Below, piece by piece: positions 24,070 through 25,123 of a DNA stretch of 25,123 nt (the first letter of the stretch is position 1; every line of letters starts with the position of its first letter). The notes under the pieces are model-generated. The model worked only from the letters and a program-made list of their open reading frames with translations. It searched no databases and had not been told where the DNA came from. The stretch is from positions 78,504 through 103,626 of the IMG/VR virus record IMGVR_UViG_3300031952_000007; one strand, 5' to 3'. Position numbers and translations under genes: made by a program. Source of the DNA: a virus.

Positions 24070-25123
24070 TTGGCACAAGGAACAACCAAAGGAGTACCAA
24101 TAGATATAGATCCACTATTAGCAAATAATAGTGACCTTCTTGTGCCATCACAAAAAGCTATAAAAACATATGTTGATACAGAAGTTTCACAAACAGTAAC
24201 ATCAGTTGCTGCTTTAGCATTAGGTACTACAGGTAATGATTTAAGCTCAACAGTTGCTAATCCAACTACTACACCTGTTATTACACTAAACGTACCTGAT
24301 GCAAGTGCAACGGCTAGGGGTGTAATTACTACAGGACCTCAAATTATTGTAGGTTCAAAAACATTTAGTCCAACGGTTACAGCTTCAGGTGCTATTGCAA
24401 GGGGTACTTATTTAACGCCTATTTTAAACGCAGCAGCAAGCGGTGATGTGTTGGTAGGTTTAGATGTTGCACCAACATTTGTGGGAGGTATAGCTACTGT
24501 AAATATATCTTCGGGGGGAACACTATATACAACGGGAACTTATACTAATGTGCCATTTACGGGAGGTAATGGGGCTGGAGCAATAGCAACTATTGTAGTA
24601 GCAGGGGGAACAGTAACAACTGTTACAATTACAACAGCAGGTACTGGCTATTATATTGATAATATATTAAGTGCTGCTTCTGCTAATATAGGAACTACAG
24701 GTAGTGGATTAAGTATAATTGTAGCAAGTTTAGCTACCAATGTTTCTTCTTATGCGGCAAAAATTAATGGTTCAATTTTAAATACAATAGGGAATACTTC
24801 TTTATATACCTCTAATGTAGTTAATAATTCGTTAACATTACATACCCAAACACCAACAATAGCTAATTTCTTTTTACGGGCAGATGGTACAAATGTATTT
24901 TTAAATGCAGCAAATAGTTCTGGAAATATATTTTTCAGAATTGGGAACACTACTCGAGGTCAATTTATGCCTACAACTGGTAATCTTATTTTACAGAATT
25001 CAGGTACATTTACTGATAATCTAGCAAGATTGCAAGTACAAAATGGAACAGGACAAGGTGATGGACAAATAGGTACTGAATTATTAAGTGCAAGTGGATG
25101 GACTTCAACTGGTTGGACGGGTT
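24070..25123 (+). CDS. Tail fibre / appendage protein 3 (partial, TTG start)
   Basis: Frame 1 is open from the stop at 24052-24054 to the window edge. No ATG or GTG precedes the conserved region; TTG at 24070 begins (M)AQGTTKGVPIDIDPLL, and the neighbouring gene likewise starts MAQ, so TTG is the likely start. At least 351 residues are visible. Residues about 12-35 repeat the fibre 1 element (ANNSDLLVPSQKAIKTYVD). ASATARGVITTGPQ and GSKTFSP follow, as in other phage fibres. At about nt 24481-24720 there is a Gly-rich segment with AGTGYYIDN and GTTGSGLSIIVAS, a beta-roll-like module. The 3' end lies outside the window. It is probably a host-binding fibre or its adaptor. G-ending codons (ACG, GGG, TCG, GCG, CGG) appear more often than in the genes upstream. 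Confidence 0.75.
   Translation, partial: MAQGTTKGVPIDIDPLLANNSDLLVPSQKAIKTYVDTEVSQTVTSVAALALGTTGNDLSSTVANPTTTPVITLNVPDASATARGVITTGPQIIVGSKTFSPTVTASGAIARGTYLTPILNAAASGDVLVGLDVAPTFVGGIATVNISSGGTLYTTGTYTNVPFTGGNGAGAIATIVVAGGTVTTVTITTAGTGYYIDNILSAASANIGTTGSGLSIIVASLATNVSSYAAKINGSILNTIGNTSLYTSNVVNNSLTLHTQTPTIANFFLRADGTNVFLNAANSSGNIFFRIGNTTRGQFMPTTGNLILQNSGTFTDNLARLQVQNGTGQGDGQIGTELLSASGWTSTGWTG
24103..24174 (+). repeat. Fifth copy of the KTYV-type fibre repeat
   Basis: This segment encodes IDPLLANNSDLLVPSQKAIK followed by TYVD, and aligns with the four repeats of fibre 1 (ANSDxLxPSQKAxKTYV). It is about 7 kb away and in a different gene, near its N-terminus, so the module is shared between appendage proteins. 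Confidence 0.75.

Noticed and set aside
24087-24094. AAAGGAG as a Shine-Dalgarno site
   Set aside because: No ATG, GTG or TTG follows at a suitable distance in frame, and the sequence is inside the coding region of fibre 3. Bacteroidota rarely use such sites.

Overview
The window looks like part of a crAss-like phage (order Crassvirales) or a close relative infecting a member of the Bacteroidota. The main evidence is a giant open frame carrying a single-chain RNA polymerase signature: a DFDID catalytic loop preceded by an RIPTQ segment. This is followed by a second giant protein with a nuclease domain, then a block of tail-fibre and lysis genes. All genes lie on the + strand, the DNA is strongly A+T-rich, start sites lack clear Shine-Dalgarno sequences, and both promoter-like sites fit the Bacteroidota TAnnTTTG pattern. 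The major capsid, portal and terminase genes are not in the window, so the family call rests mainly on the polymerase and gene style.

Layout. Positions 1-11424 hold the 3' part of a gene that begins before the window. At least 3807 residues are visible: an N-terminal helical region, two HExxH zincin (metallopeptidase-like) domains, proline-rich linkers, and an RNA polymerase region about the size of known single-chain crAss-like enzymes. One base later, at 11426-16348, comes a 1640-residue protein with a degenerate zincin-like segment, a RecB-type PD-(D/E)XK nuclease and a hydrophobic C-terminal helix. In known crAss-like phages, giant proteins of this kind are packed in the virion and enter the cell with the DNA, so both are read as virion cargo.

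An 84-bp gap (16349-16432) holds a hairpin, a T-run and a promoter-like site. It marks the border with the appendage and lysis block: fibre 1 (16433-18301), a small protein, an XhlA-like coiled-coil membrane protein, a two-helix holin candidate, a membrane-anchored spanin-like candidate, a 76-residue protein with an amphipathic cationic N-terminus, a GH19 endolysin, and a 38-residue basic protein at 20539-20655. A second gap (20656-20726) with a similar hairpin and promoter arrangement precedes fibre 2 (20727-22457). Two further structural proteins follow, and then a third fibre gene, probably with a TTG start, runs off the right edge.

How the parts work together (inference). The cargo proteins would help the genome enter and start early transcription with the phage's own polymerase. 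The fibre and lysis genes, with TAnnTTTG-type sites, would be read later by the host polymerase. The lysis genes sit between two fibre genes whose first 48 residues align without gaps, suggesting a shared virion-attachment domain with exchangeable receptor-binding parts.
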